A DNA stretch of 64,000 nt, taken from contig NZ_BMHD01000001.1 in assembly GCF_014640535.1 (NCBI RefSeq), positions 870,214-934,213 of the forward strand. Reading direction: 5' to 3'. Positions within the stretch are counted from its first letter, which is position 1; the number at the start of each line of letters is the position of its first letter. This document shows positions 27,088 through 35,790 of the stretch, piece by piece. The DNA comes from Cnuibacter physcomitrellae. GTDB taxonomy: Bacteria > Actinomycetota > Actinomycetes > Actinomycetales > Microbacteriaceae. The notes beneath the pieces were generated by a model. That model was not told the origin of the DNA. It did not search any database and saw only the letters and a list, made by a program, of their open reading frames with translations. A program made the translations under genes and the position numbers.

Positions 27088-27396
27088 ATGGACCTCCTCG
27101 TGGCACTCGCGGTGATGGTCGTCGCCATCACCGCCGCGCTGATCGGGATCCCCCGTATGATGTCCGCCGAGCGCGCCCGCCAGCGCGAGGAGCACGAGGC
27201 GGGCAGCCACGGCGTCGCGGGCTTCGGCGTCGTCGACGAGCTCTTCAACCCCTCGGCGCGCAACGCCGTCTTCGAGCGGCAGGTGCAGCAGGAGCACGTC
27301 GTCCCCGCGCCCTCCCCCGGCGATCCCGCCTACACCGAGAACCGCATCCGCCTCACCCTGCCGCCGGAGGGGCCCGGAGCAGCCCAGAGGTCCTGA
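27088..27396 (+). CDS. small membrane-anchored protein
   Basis: A 102-residue protein with one N-terminal helix (about 3-22), a charged segment (RARQREEHEAG) and a soluble tail containing GVVDELFNPSARNAVFERQ. The family is unknown. The ATG follows a TACGGT hexamer by 6 nt, so the transcript is probably leaderless. It is divergent from paralogue 2 with only 58 bp between starts, so the two promoters are adjacent. Confidence 0.6.
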   Translation: MDLLVALAVMVVAITAALIGIPRMMSAERARQREEHEAGSHGVAGFGVVDELFNPSARNAVFERQVQQEHVVPAPSPGDPAYTENRIRLTLPPEGPGAAQRS

Positions 27397-27574
27397 GGTG
27401 ACCGGCATGAAGGTTGAGCCCGCGCCGCTTGGCCGATAAGCGTGGCGCCTGCCTGCGTTCCCGCCTCACACAGGGGAAGATGATCGAAGCACCCGCGGGA
27501 TGATCGGTGCATCTGGTGCGTGACATCGGACAGATGACCCGGAAGCGAAGACACCGCCGCGCGTTCGACCTCAT
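27397..27574. other. convergent intergenic gap, no gene seen
   Basis: This gap lies between convergent genes. It holds an imperfect hairpin (GCGCCGCTT at 27422-27430 with AAGC..GGCGC at 27438-27448) that might terminate transcription. The remainder has a mini-ORF reading MTRKRRHRRAFDLI just before the stop side of the next gene, which I cannot support as a gene. Confidence 0.3.
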
Positions 27575-28057
27575 CTAAGAATCGCGGAGCGTGTGCTCCT
27601 CGATAACGTCAAGCCGGTCAGCTGCCGCAGTCCAGGCTCCTTCCAGATCACGCGTAGAGGCCACGCGTATCAAGTCATCCTCGAGCATCGCTTGAACAGG
27701 CAGAGGCCATCGCGCCACGACATACTCTAAGGTAGCTGCTTTCCAGGAATCGTCTTGGCCAGTCAGTATTTTTCGGACAATCCCGACCGATTCGATCGGG
27801 AACTGCACCAAGTAGTCCGAGATGCGCGCAAAGATCGGCCAATTCGAGTCCTGCGTCCACTGAAACAGAGCTTCCAGCAAACCGAGCTCCTCGCCTCGCG
27901 AGAGATCCGACAGACGATCGATCAGGTCATCTTTGTGTCGGGGCAGCGCCTCCAACTGGGCAGTCGTTAGGCCCCGAAGAGCATTAGGACCGTAGAGGCG
28001 AAACAAGCCTTCGCTATGGGCCGCTGTTTCTGAGAACGCCTCGGACCCGCCGCTCAT
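27575..28057 (-). CDS. DUF5071-like protein
   Basis: A 160-residue soluble protein. The segment LPRHKDDLIDRLSDLS, followed by LFQWTQDSNWPIF and a later SWKAATLEYVV, resembles the DUF5071 family (recalled, not searched). These small cytosolic proteins have no defined function and are sometimes found among immunity-type genes. The ATG has a strong GGGAGGA site 6 nt upstream. Base composition is lower in G+C than in surrounding genes, suggesting horizontal acquisition. A frame-broken coding fragment lies just upstream on the same strand. Confidence 0.65.
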   Translation of the reverse strand: MSGGSEAFSETAAHSEGLFRLYGPNALRGLTTAQLEALPRHKDDLIDRLSDLSRGEELGLLEALFQWTQDSNWPIFARISDYLVQFPIESVGIVRKILTGQDDSWKAATLEYVVARWPLPVQAMLEDDLIRVASTRDLEGAWTAAADRLDVIEEHTLRDS

Positions 28058-28102
28058 CTATTCCTCCCGATTCGGCAGCTTGCAGATCTCGACTTTACCT
28101 CA

Positions 28103-28379
28103 CTACTGCGCCGAGCCATCGAGACGCATCCTTCGCTTCGGTCGCTCCCAGCCGGCGGGCGGAAACACAATCCCCCGTGCGGGATTCGTTCCGAGCCCAA
28201 CGGTGAGCGGATGAACCCGATCATCGACTCGCGAGGCGCCTCGGGGAGGAGCGAAGTCGACCGTGATGACAGCGAACCAGAGCCGCTTCGTGCTCTCGAT
28301 CCCGCCGTCGACGTAGACCGGCTCCCATCGGAGAGTCGCAGCGTCCCGGGTCGGCGGCGACCTCGTGGACAGCGCTCAC
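28103..28379 (-). pseudogene. frame-broken coding fragment
   Basis: A 91-codon open stretch (28103-28375) reads WEPVYVDGGIESTKRLWF and later GIVFPPAGWERPKRR, then a TAG stop. It contains no plausible start codon near its 5' end. A GTG at 28379 in a neighbouring frame begins a short stretch (SAVHEVAADPGRCDS) that would join it through one frameshift. It looks like a degraded gene of about 92 codons; the family is not recognised. The remaining parts of 28058-28532 show nothing I can name. Confidence 0.3.
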
Positions 28380-28532
28380 CGGCGCGGCAGCTCGGACCTT
28401 TCATCTCGCCGGCCACTCCGGTGCGCCTCGACTGCCTCCCCGCCCCAGCGCCGCGAGCGGACGGCCTCGCCAAGGACGTGGCGTTCCTGCAGTTCGACGA
28501 CTTCGAATCATCCGGGCGACAGGCGCCCCCGT

Positions 28533-29606
28533 CTACACGTTGAAGCGGAACTCCACGACGTCGCCGTCCTGCATGACGTAGTCCTTGCCCTCGACGCGCG
28601 CCTTGCCGCGGGAGCGGGCCTCGGCGACGGAGCCGGCCTCGAGGAGGTCGGCGAACGAGATCACCTCGGCCTTGATGAAGCCCTTCTGGAAGTCGGTGTG
28701 GATGACGCCCGCAGCCTGCGGGGCGGTCCATCCCTTGCCGATCGTCCAGGCGCGGGACTCCTTGGGTCCGGCGGTGAGGTAGGTCTGGAGGCCCAGCGTG
28801 TCGAAGCCGACCCGGGCGAGCTGGTCGAGACCGCTCTCCTCCTGGCCGGTCGACTCGAGCAGCTCGGCGGCATCGGCCGGGTCGAGGTCGATGAGCTCGG
28901 ACTCGATCTTCGCGTCGAGGAAGACCGCCTGAGCGGGCGCGACCAGAGCGGCGAGCGCCTCCTTGCGCGCCGGGTCGGTGAGGACGCCCTCGTCGACGTT
29001 GAAGACGTAGATGAAGGGCTTCGCGGTGAGCAGGCCGAGCTCACGCAGCGGCGCGAGGTCGATCGAGGAGGCGGAGAGCGGCTGTCCACTGTCGAGCCAC
29101 TCCCGGGCGGCGGAGGCCGTCTCGAGCACGACGGGCTCGAGCTTCTTGCCCCGCACCTCCTTCTCGTAGCGCGTGATGGCCTTCTCGAGGGTCTGGAGGT
29201 CGGCGAGGATGAGCTCGGTGTTGATCGTCTCCATGTCGCCCGCCGGGTCGACCCGGCCGTCGACGTGGACGATGTCGGAGTCGTCGAAGCCGCGGACCAC
29301 CTGGGCGATGGCATCGGCCTCGCGGATGTTCGCGAGGAACTGGTTCCCCAGCCCCTCCCCCTCGCTGGCCCCGCGCACGATGCCCGCGATGTCGACGAAC
29401 GACACCGTCGCGGGCACGATGCGCTCGCTGTGGAACACCTCGGCGAGCTGCTGGAGCCTCGGGTCGGGGAGGTTCACCACACCCACGTTGGGCTCGATCG
29501 TGGCGAACGGATAGTTCTCGGCCAGGACCGTGTTCTTGGTGAGCGCGTTGAAGAGCGTCGACTTGCCGACGTTCGGGAGTCCGACGATGCCGATAGTGAG
29601 AGCCAC
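28533..29606 (-). CDS. ychF: redox-regulated ATPase/GTPase YchF
   Basis: A 357-residue Obg-family P-loop protein. G1 is GLPNVGKST near the N-terminus, G3 is DIAGIVRGAS, and the C-terminal TGS domain ends in DVVEFRFNV. The NxxE-type G4 variant that lets YchF prefer ATP is expected but was not checked residue by residue. YchF binds ribosomes and takes part in the oxidative-stress response. The GTG start is preceded at 8 nt by TAGGGT, consistent with a leaderless mRNA. Confidence 0.95.
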   Translation of the reverse strand: MALTIGIVGLPNVGKSTLFNALTKNTVLAENYPFATIEPNVGVVNLPDPRLQQLAEVFHSERIVPATVSFVDIAGIVRGASEGEGLGNQFLANIREADAIAQVVRGFDDSDIVHVDGRVDPAGDMETINTELILADLQTLEKAITRYEKEVRGKKLEPVVLETASAAREWLDSGQPLSASSIDLAPLRELGLLTAKPFIYVFNVDEGVLTDPARKEALAALVAPAQAVFLDAKIESELIDLDPADAAELLESTGQEESGLDQLARVGFDTLGLQTYLTAGPKESRAWTIGKGWTAPQAAGVIHTDFQKGFIKAEVISFADLLEAGSVAEARSRGKARVEGKDYVMQDGDVVEFRFNV

Positions 29607-29623
29607 GGGCCTCTACCCTAGTC

Positions 29624-29667
29624 GGCCCTGCGGGCGGATGCGGTCACGCGCATCCGCCCGCAGGGCC
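29624..29667 (-). terminator. 19-bp hairpin after mmsA
   Basis: A perfect 19-bp stem (29624-29642 with 29649-29667) and a 6-nt loop lie 15 bases past the mmsA stop and just before the ychF promoter. No T-tract follows. This is the strongest hairpin in this part of the window and probably separates mmsA transcription from ychF. Confidence 0.65.
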
Positions 29668-29681
29668 CGGACGAGAGGGTC

Positions 29682-31193
29682 TCAGTTCTGCGGGAAGCCG
29701 AGGTTGATGCCGCCGTGCGACGGGTCGAGCCAGCGCGACGTGATGGCCTTCTCCCGCGTGAAGAAGCGGAAGCCCGCCTCGCCGTAGGCCTTGGTGTCGC
29801 CGAAGATCGAGTCCTTGAACCCGCCGAAGGAGTAGTAGGCGACGGGCACCGGGATCGGGACGTTCACGCCGACCATGCCCACCTCGACCTCGTTCTGGAA
29901 GCGCCGCGCCGCGCCGCCGTCGTTGGTGAAGATCGCCGTCCCGTTGCCGAAGGCGCCGCTGTTGATGAGCTCGAGGCCGTCCTCGTAGGAGGCGACGCGC
30001 ACCACGGAGAGCACCGGGCCGAAGATCTCCTCGGTGTAGACACGCGAGGTGGTGGGCACCTGGTCGATGAGGGTGGGGCCGAGCCAGAAGCCGTCGGCGG
30101 CGCCGTCGACCTCGATGCCGCGGCCGTCCACCACGACGACCGCGCCGTCCTCCACCGCGACGTCGATGTAGCCCGCGACCTTGTCGCGGTGCTCGCGCGT
30201 GACGAGCGGTCCCATGTCGCACGAGCGGCGTCCGTCGCCGACCTTCAGCGTGGCCATGCGCTGCGTGATCTTCTCGATCAGCGCGTCCGCCACCGGCTCC
30301 ACGGCCACGACGACCGAGATGGCCATGCAGCGCTCGCCCGCCGATCCGAATCCGGCGTTGACGGCGGCGTCGGCCGTGAGGTCGAGGTCGGCGTCGGGCA
30401 GGACCAGCATGTGGTTCTTCGCCCCGCCGAGCGCCTGCACGCGCTTGCCGTTCTTCGCGGCCGTCTCGTAGATGTACTTGGCGATCGGCGTCGAGCCGAC
30501 GAAGGAGATGCTCTTGACGTCGGGGTGCTCGAGGAGCCCGTCGACCGCCACCTTGTCGCCGTGGAGCACGTTGAACACGCCGTCGGGGAGGCCGGCCTCC
30601 TTCCAGAGGGCCGCCATCCAGTTCACCGCCGACGGATCCTTCTCGCTCGGCTTCACCACGACGGTGTTGCCCGCGGCGATCGCGATCGGGAAGAACCACA
30701 TCGGCACCATGGCCGGGAAGTTGAAGGGCGAGATGATGCCCACCACGCCGAGGGGCTGCTTCAGCGAGTAGACGTCGACCCCGGTCGAGACGTTCTCCGA
30801 GTACTCCCCCTTGAGCAGGTGCGGGAAGCCCGTGGCGAGCTCGACGACCTCGAGACCGCGGGTGATCTCGCCCATCGCGTCGGACAGCACCTTGCCGTGC
30901 TCGCTCGTCAGGATCTCCGCGAGCTCGCCGCGGCGCGCGTTGAGGAGCTCACGGAAGGCGAAGATCACCTGCTGCCGCTTGGCGATCGACGTGTCGCGCC
31001 AGCCCGGGAACGCCGCCTTGGCGCTGGCGACGGCCGCGTCGACCTCCTCGAGACTCGCCAGCGCGACGCGCTTGGTCTCGACGCCGAGGGCCGGGTCGTA
31101 CACCGGCGAGGTGCGACCGCTCGTCGACGGCGACTCCGCGCCCGAGATCCAGTGGGTGACGACGGCGAGGCCGGTGTCGAGGGTGTCGGTCAT
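29682..31193 (-). CDS. mmsA: CoA-acylating methylmalonate-semialdehyde dehydrogenase
   Basis: A 503-residue aldehyde dehydrogenase of the MmsA/IolA subgroup. It oxidises methylmalonate or malonate semialdehyde with NAD and CoA to propionyl- or acetyl-CoA, in valine, beta-alanine or inositol breakdown. The catalytic cysteine is C289 in GFGSAGERCM; the family's ISPFNFP element is at 154-160. An ATG with GGAG 8 nt upstream starts the gene. The divergent PucR-type regulator suggests nitrogen-compound catabolism (for example beta-alanine or uracil products), an inference since no other pathway enzyme is present. Confidence 0.9.
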   Translation of the reverse strand: MTDTLDTGLAVVTHWISGAESPSTSGRTSPVYDPALGVETKRVALASLEEVDAAVASAKAAFPGWRDTSIAKRQQVIFAFRELLNARRGELAEILTSEHGKVLSDAMGEITRGLEVVELATGFPHLLKGEYSENVSTGVDVYSLKQPLGVVGIISPFNFPAMVPMWFFPIAIAAGNTVVVKPSEKDPSAVNWMAALWKEAGLPDGVFNVLHGDKVAVDGLLEHPDVKSISFVGSTPIAKYIYETAAKNGKRVQALGGAKNHMLVLPDADLDLTADAAVNAGFGSAGERCMAISVVVAVEPVADALIEKITQRMATLKVGDGRRSCDMGPLVTREHRDKVAGYIDVAVEDGAVVVVDGRGIEVDGAADGFWLGPTLIDQVPTTSRVYTEEIFGPVLSVVRVASYEDGLELINSGAFGNGTAIFTNDGGAARRFQNEVEVGMVGVNVPIPVPVAYYSFGGFKDSIFGDTKAYGEAGFRFFTREKAITSRWLDPSHGGINLGFPQN

Positions 31194-31357
31194 CGAGGTG
31201 CTCCAGTGCTTCGTGAGGGAGGTCCGCCTCCTCCCAGGACAGGGCGGTGCGCTGCGGTGCCCTCATGCTAGGCGAACGGATGCACGGTGAACACTGCCAG
31301 AATGGACAGCATGGAGATGCCGGGTTCGACGTTGTGGCACACCTGTGCGGGGCGCGC

Positions 31358-32959
31358 ATGCCGGTGACCCTCGGCGACCTGGTGACGGCTCCGGAGTTCG
31401 GTCTCCGGATGGTGTGGCCGACCCTCGACGACGGCCCCGACCCGCGAGCCATGGGCGGGCCCGGGCGCGCGCCGGAGGGCGCATCCGACTCGAGCGAGCA
31501 GACGGCGCTCCCGCGCGTGCTGGCGACCGAGGTCGCCTGGGTGCACAGCTCCGACCTGCCCGACCCTGCTCCGTGGCTCGAGCCCGGCCAGCTCCTGCTC
31601 AGCGACGGCGCGCAGTTCGCGGGCGACCGATCCGAGCGGTTCGCCCAGGAGTACGTGGCGCGGTTGGCCGACCGCGGTCTCATCGGCCTCGGCCTGTCCG
31701 AGGGCATCGTGCACGACCGCATCCCGGACGCGGTCGTCGAGGCCTGCCGGGAGCGCGGGCTGCCGCTGCTGAGCGTGCCGCGACGGACGCCGTTCATCGC
31801 CGTGATCAGATACGTCGCCGACATCCTGGCCCGAGACCGGCGGGAGCGGCTGGAGTGGTCTCTCGACGCCCAGCGCGCCGTCGCGCGCGCGGCATCGAGC
31901 AGCGGAGGACTGGGCGCGACCATCGACGAGCTCGAGCGACGGCTGGGCGGATGGGCCGCGCTCTACGACGCCGCCGGCAGGCCGCTGCCCTTCGGCGGAG
32001 CCCCCGCCGAGCACGCCGACCAGGTCGAGCTGCTCGTGCAGCGCACGCTCACGACGCCCCGTCCGAACCGCCGCCACAGCCTCGGCTCCGACGAGGCCGT
32101 GGCCCTGGAGCGGATCGGGACGTCCGCGCATCCGCTCGGCGTGCTCGCGGTCCGCACCACGGCCCCCTTCGATCCCGCGGCCAACGACCTCGTGGCGAGC
32201 GTGCTCGCGCTGGCCAGCATCGCGCTCGAGCAGCGGCGCGCCCTCGACCTGGAGCGCCGCCGGCTCCGGAGCGGAGCCCTCGAGCTGCTGCTCAGCGGGC
32301 GCCTGGACACTGCCGACAGGGTCGCGGCTCCCCTGTGGGGCACCGCACCCGACGGGCCGCTGCGGGTCGCGGTCGCCCCGCACGGTGCGGAGTCGGCGGA
32401 GCTGCTCGACGCGCTGGAGGCCGCCGCCGGAGATCGCGGCTGGACGTTCTTCGCCGAACGGGACGGCGACCTCGTGATGATCGCCGACGAGCTCGGGATG
32501 CGCACCGTGCGCTCGCTGCTCTCCGCTCATGGCGTTCGCGCGGGGGTGTCCGGCCGGGTCGACGCCGCGACGCTCGAGCGCGGCCTGTCCGAGGCCGCCG
32601 CCGCCCACACCGCCTCGCGCGCGGCGATCGGCGAGTACGACGACCTCGTGGGGGACGGACTGGAGGGCCTCCTCGTCGCCAGCGGAGCGGAGGGCCTGGC
32701 ACGGCGGATGCTCGCCCCGATCCTGGAGGCTGACGCCGACCCTGCGCGGACGGCGGAGGGGGCCTCCCTCGAGGACACCGTACGCGCGTGGTTCGAGAGC
32801 GGATGCTCGTGGGACCGGGCCGCGCGCGTGCTCGGCGTGCACCGCCACACGGTGCGGACCCGCGTCGCCCGTGCCGGTGTCCTCCTCGGCCGCGACCTCG
32901 ACGATCCGACGGACCGGGCCGAGGTCTGGCTCGCCCTGCGCCTCCTCCGCCGCGACTGA
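31358..32959 (+). CDS. PucR-family transcriptional regulator
   Basis: A 533-residue regulator. An N-terminal PucR ligand domain begins with MPVTLGDLVTAPEFG, a central GGDEF-like/CdaR-type region follows, and the C-terminal helix-turn-helix reads GCSWDRAARVLGVHRHTVRTR. Related proteins activate purine, GABA, beta-alanine or other nitrogen-catabolic genes. The ATG at 31358 fits the family N-terminus; an in-frame GTG 24 nt upstream is an alternative. It is divergent from mmsA, its most likely target, and the 164-bp gap must hold both promoters. I could not define an operator there. Confidence 0.85.
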   Translation: MPVTLGDLVTAPEFGLRMVWPTLDDGPDPRAMGGPGRAPEGASDSSEQTALPRVLATEVAWVHSSDLPDPAPWLEPGQLLLSDGAQFAGDRSERFAQEYVARLADRGLIGLGLSEGIVHDRIPDAVVEACRERGLPLLSVPRRTPFIAVIRYVADILARDRRERLEWSLDAQRAVARAASSSGGLGATIDELERRLGGWAALYDAAGRPLPFGGAPAEHADQVELLVQRTLTTPRPNRRHSLGSDEAVALERIGTSAHPLGVLAVRTTAPFDPAANDLVASVLALASIALEQRRALDLERRRLRSGALELLLSGRLDTADRVAAPLWGTAPDGPLRVAVAPHGAESAELLDALEAAAGDRGWTFFAERDGDLVMIADELGMRTVRSLLSAHGVRAGVSGRVDAATLERGLSEAAAAHTASRAAIGEYDDLVGDGLEGLLVASGAEGLARRMLAPILEADADPARTAEGASLEDTVRAWFESGCSWDRAARVLGVHRHTVRTRVARAGVLLGRDLDDPTDRAEVWLALRLLRRD

Positions 32960-33075
32960 ACGATCGCGCCGCCCGGAGGCCGACCGCCTCCTGCACAGGC
33001 CACGCTGGACCTCGGTCTGTGCCCATCCCGACGTGCCTCGAGGACGCTGTCGGAGGCCGATGACACACTGTCCTC

Positions 33076-34626
33076 ATGGATGCTCTGCTCACGCTCGTGA
33101 TCGGCCTCGCGATCGGCGCCGCCCTCGGCCTCGGAGTCTCGTGGCTCCTGTCCCGCCGGGGACAGGTCGCGACCGACGGCTCGGTCGCGAGCGACGCTGC
33201 CGAGGCCGAGCTCGCCGCCACGAAGGTCCAGCTCGTCTCGGTCCAGGCCGAGCTGGGTGAGCTGCGGCCTCGCGCCGCCGCGCTCGAGGCCACCGCGACG
33301 CTGCTCCGCGAGCAGGCCGCCACGCAAGCCCAGGGGCACGAGAACCAGCTCGCCTACGTCACCGAGCAGGCCCGCGAACGCGTCGAGCTCCTTCGCTCCC
33401 AGACCGAGGAGCGCATCGCCGCCCAGGAGGCACAGCATCGCGAGCAGCTGGCCGATCAGGCCGAGCGCATCCGCGAGCTGCAGGAGCGCATCCGCGAGCT
33501 GCAGGACAGCGATGCCGCCCGCCAGAAGGAGGACGGCCGGGTCCTGCTGGCGCTGAGTCCCGTCAAGCAGACGCTGACGGCGATGCAGGAGAAGGTGGCC
33601 GAGCTCGAGAAGCAGCGTCAGCAGCAGTACGGCGAGCTCAGCCAGCAGCTGCGGAGCGCCTCCGAGTCGGAGGAGCGGCTCAGGTCCACGGCCGAGTCGC
33701 TCGCGTCGGCACTGCGGTCGAACTCGACGCGCGGCGTCTGGGGCGAGACCCAGCTGCGCAGCGTGGTCGAGGCCGCCGGCCTCATCGAGCGTGTCGACTT
33801 CGACGTGCAGACCACGATCTCCAGCGACTCCGGCGCCGGTCGGCCGGACATGGTCGTGCACCTCCCTGGCGGGAAGAACATCGCGGTCGACGCGAAGGTG
33901 CCGTTCGACGCGTACCTCGAGGCGAGCGCCATCCCGGCCACGGCTGCGGGGGCCGACCTCGATCGCCGCACGCAGTTGCTCGACAGGCACGTCAAGGCGC
34001 TCCGCGCCCACATCACCGCCCTCGGCAGCAAGGGGTACTGGAACGGCCTCGAGGCCTCCCCCGAGCTCGTGATCGCGTTCATCCCGAGCGAGTCCTTGGT
34101 GTCGAGCGCGCTCGAGGCGGATCCGGGGATCATGGAGTTCGCCTTCGCCAAGCGCGTGGCGCTCGCCTCGCCCGTCACGCTCTGGTCGGTGCTCAAGACG
34201 GTGGCCTTCTCCTGGCAGCAGGACGTCCTGACCCAGGAGGCGCGTCAGCTCTTCGACCTCTCCCAGGAGCTCTACGGCCGGCTCGGGACCACGGCGGGGC
34301 ACATCAGCAAGCTCGGCCGCACGATCGACCGCAGCGTGAAGGACTACAACGCGTTCATCGGCTCGTTCGAGCGGAAGGTGTTTCCCACCGCGCGCAAGCT
34401 CGCCGCCCTCTCGGGCGACAACCTGTTCGAGCCGGTCGAGGCGATCGAGGAGACGCCGCGCGAGGTCTCGGCCCACGAGCTGCTGGCCGAGCTCGAGGTC
34501 GCCACGCCGGCGGCCCTCGACGCCGCCGCCCGCGGCGCGGCCTCCGCCCCCGAGGACGCCGACGCGCAGATGCTGGCGTTCCCCGTCGACGCCTCCGACG
34601 ACTCTCCGCGTTCCGCCCGCGCCTGA
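33076..34626 (+). CDS. rmuC: DNA recombination protein RmuC
   Basis: A 516-residue protein. One N-terminal membrane helix (about 3-25) is followed by a long coiled coil with heptad-like RIRELQE repeats (about 45-205) and the RmuC nuclease-like domain (about 215-440), including the GVWGETQLRSVVEAAGL element and the DAKVPFDAY motif. RmuC limits recombination at inverted repeats in E. coli; the molecular role is not settled. The C-terminal 60 residues are low-complexity. It converges on glpX across a large palindrome. Confidence 0.9.
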   Translation: MDALLTLVIGLAIGAALGLGVSWLLSRRGQVATDGSVASDAAEAELAATKVQLVSVQAELGELRPRAAALEATATLLREQAATQAQGHENQLAYVTEQARERVELLRSQTEERIAAQEAQHREQLADQAERIRELQERIRELQDSDAARQKEDGRVLLALSPVKQTLTAMQEKVAELEKQRQQQYGELSQQLRSASESEERLRSTAESLASALRSNSTRGVWGETQLRSVVEAAGLIERVDFDVQTTISSDSGAGRPDMVVHLPGGKNIAVDAKVPFDAYLEASAIPATAAGADLDRRTQLLDRHVKALRAHITALGSKGYWNGLEASPELVIAFIPSESLVSSALEADPGIMEFAFAKRVALASPVTLWSVLKTVAFSWQQDVLTQEARQLFDLSQELYGRLGTTAGHISKLGRTIDRSVKDYNAFIGSFERKVFPTARKLAALSGDNLFEPVEAIEETPREVSAHELLAELEVATPAALDAAARGAASAPEDADAQMLAFPVDASDDSPRSARA

Positions 34627-34670
34627 GCGCACCCCGCGTCGCATCCCGCGCGGTCTCACCGCACCTGAGC

Positions 34671-34740
34671 GGTTTCGCCACACTCAGGTGGTTCCGCCAT
34701 GCAGATCGGTGTGGCGGAACCACCTGAGTGTGGCGGAACC
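34671..34740. repeat. long intergenic palindrome, copy B, with 19-bp direct units
   Basis: Perfect 24-nt arms (34676-34699 and 34712-34735), extendable to about 29 bp with one wobble pair, enclose a 12-nt loop in the gap between convergent rmuC and glpX. Two 19-nt direct units beginning TGGCGGAACCAC follow (34712 and 34731), with a partial third at 34750. It shares TTTCGCCACACTC with copy A at 5599-5657. The remainder of 34627-34786 has no gene. Confidence 0.8.
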
Positions 34741-34786
34741 ACGTGAGGGTGGCGGGACAGGCGGCCGCGAGCGAGCCTCTAGGGCC

Positions 34787-35764
34787 TCAGAGCCACTTCT
34801 CGGCTAGGTGGTCGGCCTCGATGCGGCGGATGGTGCCCGACCGCGACCGCAGCACGACCGACTCGGTGCGGATGATCGGGCCGAGTCGCTTCACACCGGC
34901 CACGAGCCCACCGTCGGTCACCCCCGTGGCGACGAAGAACGTGTTGTCGCTCCTCACGAGGTCGTCGGCGCCCAGTACGGCGTCGACGTCGAGCCCGGCG
35001 TCGATCCCCTTCTGGCGCTCGTCGTCGTCCTTCGGCGCGAGCTTGGCCTGGATGAACCCGCCGAGCGCCTTGATCGCGCACGCGGTGACCACACCCTCCG
35101 GGCTGCCGCCGATGCCGACGCACATGTCGATGCGCGTGCCGTAACGGGCGGCGTTGATGCCGCCGGCCACGTCGCCGTCGAGCAGCAGACGCGTGCCGGC
35201 ACCGGCCGCGCGGATGTCGTCGATCAGCTGGGCGTGACGGGGCCGGTCGAGGACGGCGATGCGGAGCTCGCCCACGTCCTTCCCCTTCGCCTTCGCCAGG
35301 GCGCGGATGTTGTCGCCGATCGGCCGCTCGATGTCGATCACGCCGATGCCGTCGGCGTCGGTGACGATCTTGTTCATGTAGAACACGCTCGACGCGTCGA
35401 GCATCGTCCCGCGGTCGGCGGCGGCGAGCACGGAGAGCGCGTTCTGCCGCCCTGCGGCGGTGAGGGAGGTGCCGTCGATCGGGTCGACCGCGATGTCGAC
35501 CGAGGGACCGACGCCGGTGCCGACCTGCTCGCCGTTGAACAGCATGGGGGCGGCGTCCTTCTCGCCCTCGCCGATCACGATCGTGCCCGCGAAGTCGACC
35601 GTGCCGAGGAACGCCCGCATGGCGTCGACGGCGGCGCCGTCCGCGGCGTTCTTGTCGCCCTTGCCGATCCAGGGCTGCGCCCGGATGGCGGCGGCCTCGG
35701 TGGCTCTCACCAGCTCGAGCGCGAGGTTGCGGTCGGGGTTCTCGTACTTCTTGTCGCTGGTCAC
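34787..35764 (-). CDS. glpX: class II fructose-1,6-bisphosphatase
   Basis: A 325-residue GlpX-type phosphatase that hydrolyses fructose 1,6-bisphosphate to fructose 6-phosphate in gluconeogenesis. The metal and substrate motifs GEGEKD (65-70) and DPIDGTS (94-100) of the lithium-sensitive phosphatase fold are intact, as is VGIGGSPEG. The frame extends upstream, but the GTG at 35764 gives the family N-terminus and has TAGGCT 7 nt before it, so it is chosen. It is the last gene of a minus-strand series, but its own -10 element suggests independent expression. Confidence 0.93.
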   Translation of the reverse strand: MTSDKKYENPDRNLALELVRATEAAAIRAQPWIGKGDKNAADGAAVDAMRAFLGTVDFAGTIVIGEGEKDAAPMLFNGEQVGTGVGPSVDIAVDPIDGTSLTAAGRQNALSVLAAADRGTMLDASSVFYMNKIVTDADGIGVIDIERPIGDNIRALAKAKGKDVGELRIAVLDRPRHAQLIDDIRAAGAGTRLLLDGDVAGGINAARYGTRIDMCVGIGGSPEGVVTACAIKALGGFIQAKLAPKDDDERQKGIDAGLDVDAVLGADDLVRSDNTFFVATGVTDGGLVAGVKRLGPIIRTESVVLRSRSGTIRRIEADHLAEKWL

Positions 35765-35771
35765 GTCGCCC

Positions 35772-35777
35772 AGCCTA
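35772..35777 (-). promoter_or_regulatory. -10 hexamer deciding the glpX start
   Basis: TAGGCT ends 7 nt before the GTG at 35764 and no ribosome site is present, which supports a leaderless mRNA and this start over upstream in-frame candidates. Confidence 0.4.
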
Positions 35778-35790
35778 CCGACCGGGGTGA

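Noticed and set aside
27397-27574. tRNA-like or IS-remnant element near a GTTCGA motif
   Set aside because: No acceptor or anticodon stem could be formed, and the short MTRKRR frame has no match I can name.
28054-28731. 225-codon minus-strand frame overlapping the ychF 3' end
   Set aside because: It runs through ychF in another frame and changes from plausible to random content; only the 28103-28379 fragment was kept, at low confidence.
31194-31357. PucR operator between mmsA and the regulator gene
   Set aside because: I looked for an inverted repeat or known consensus and found none that stands out.
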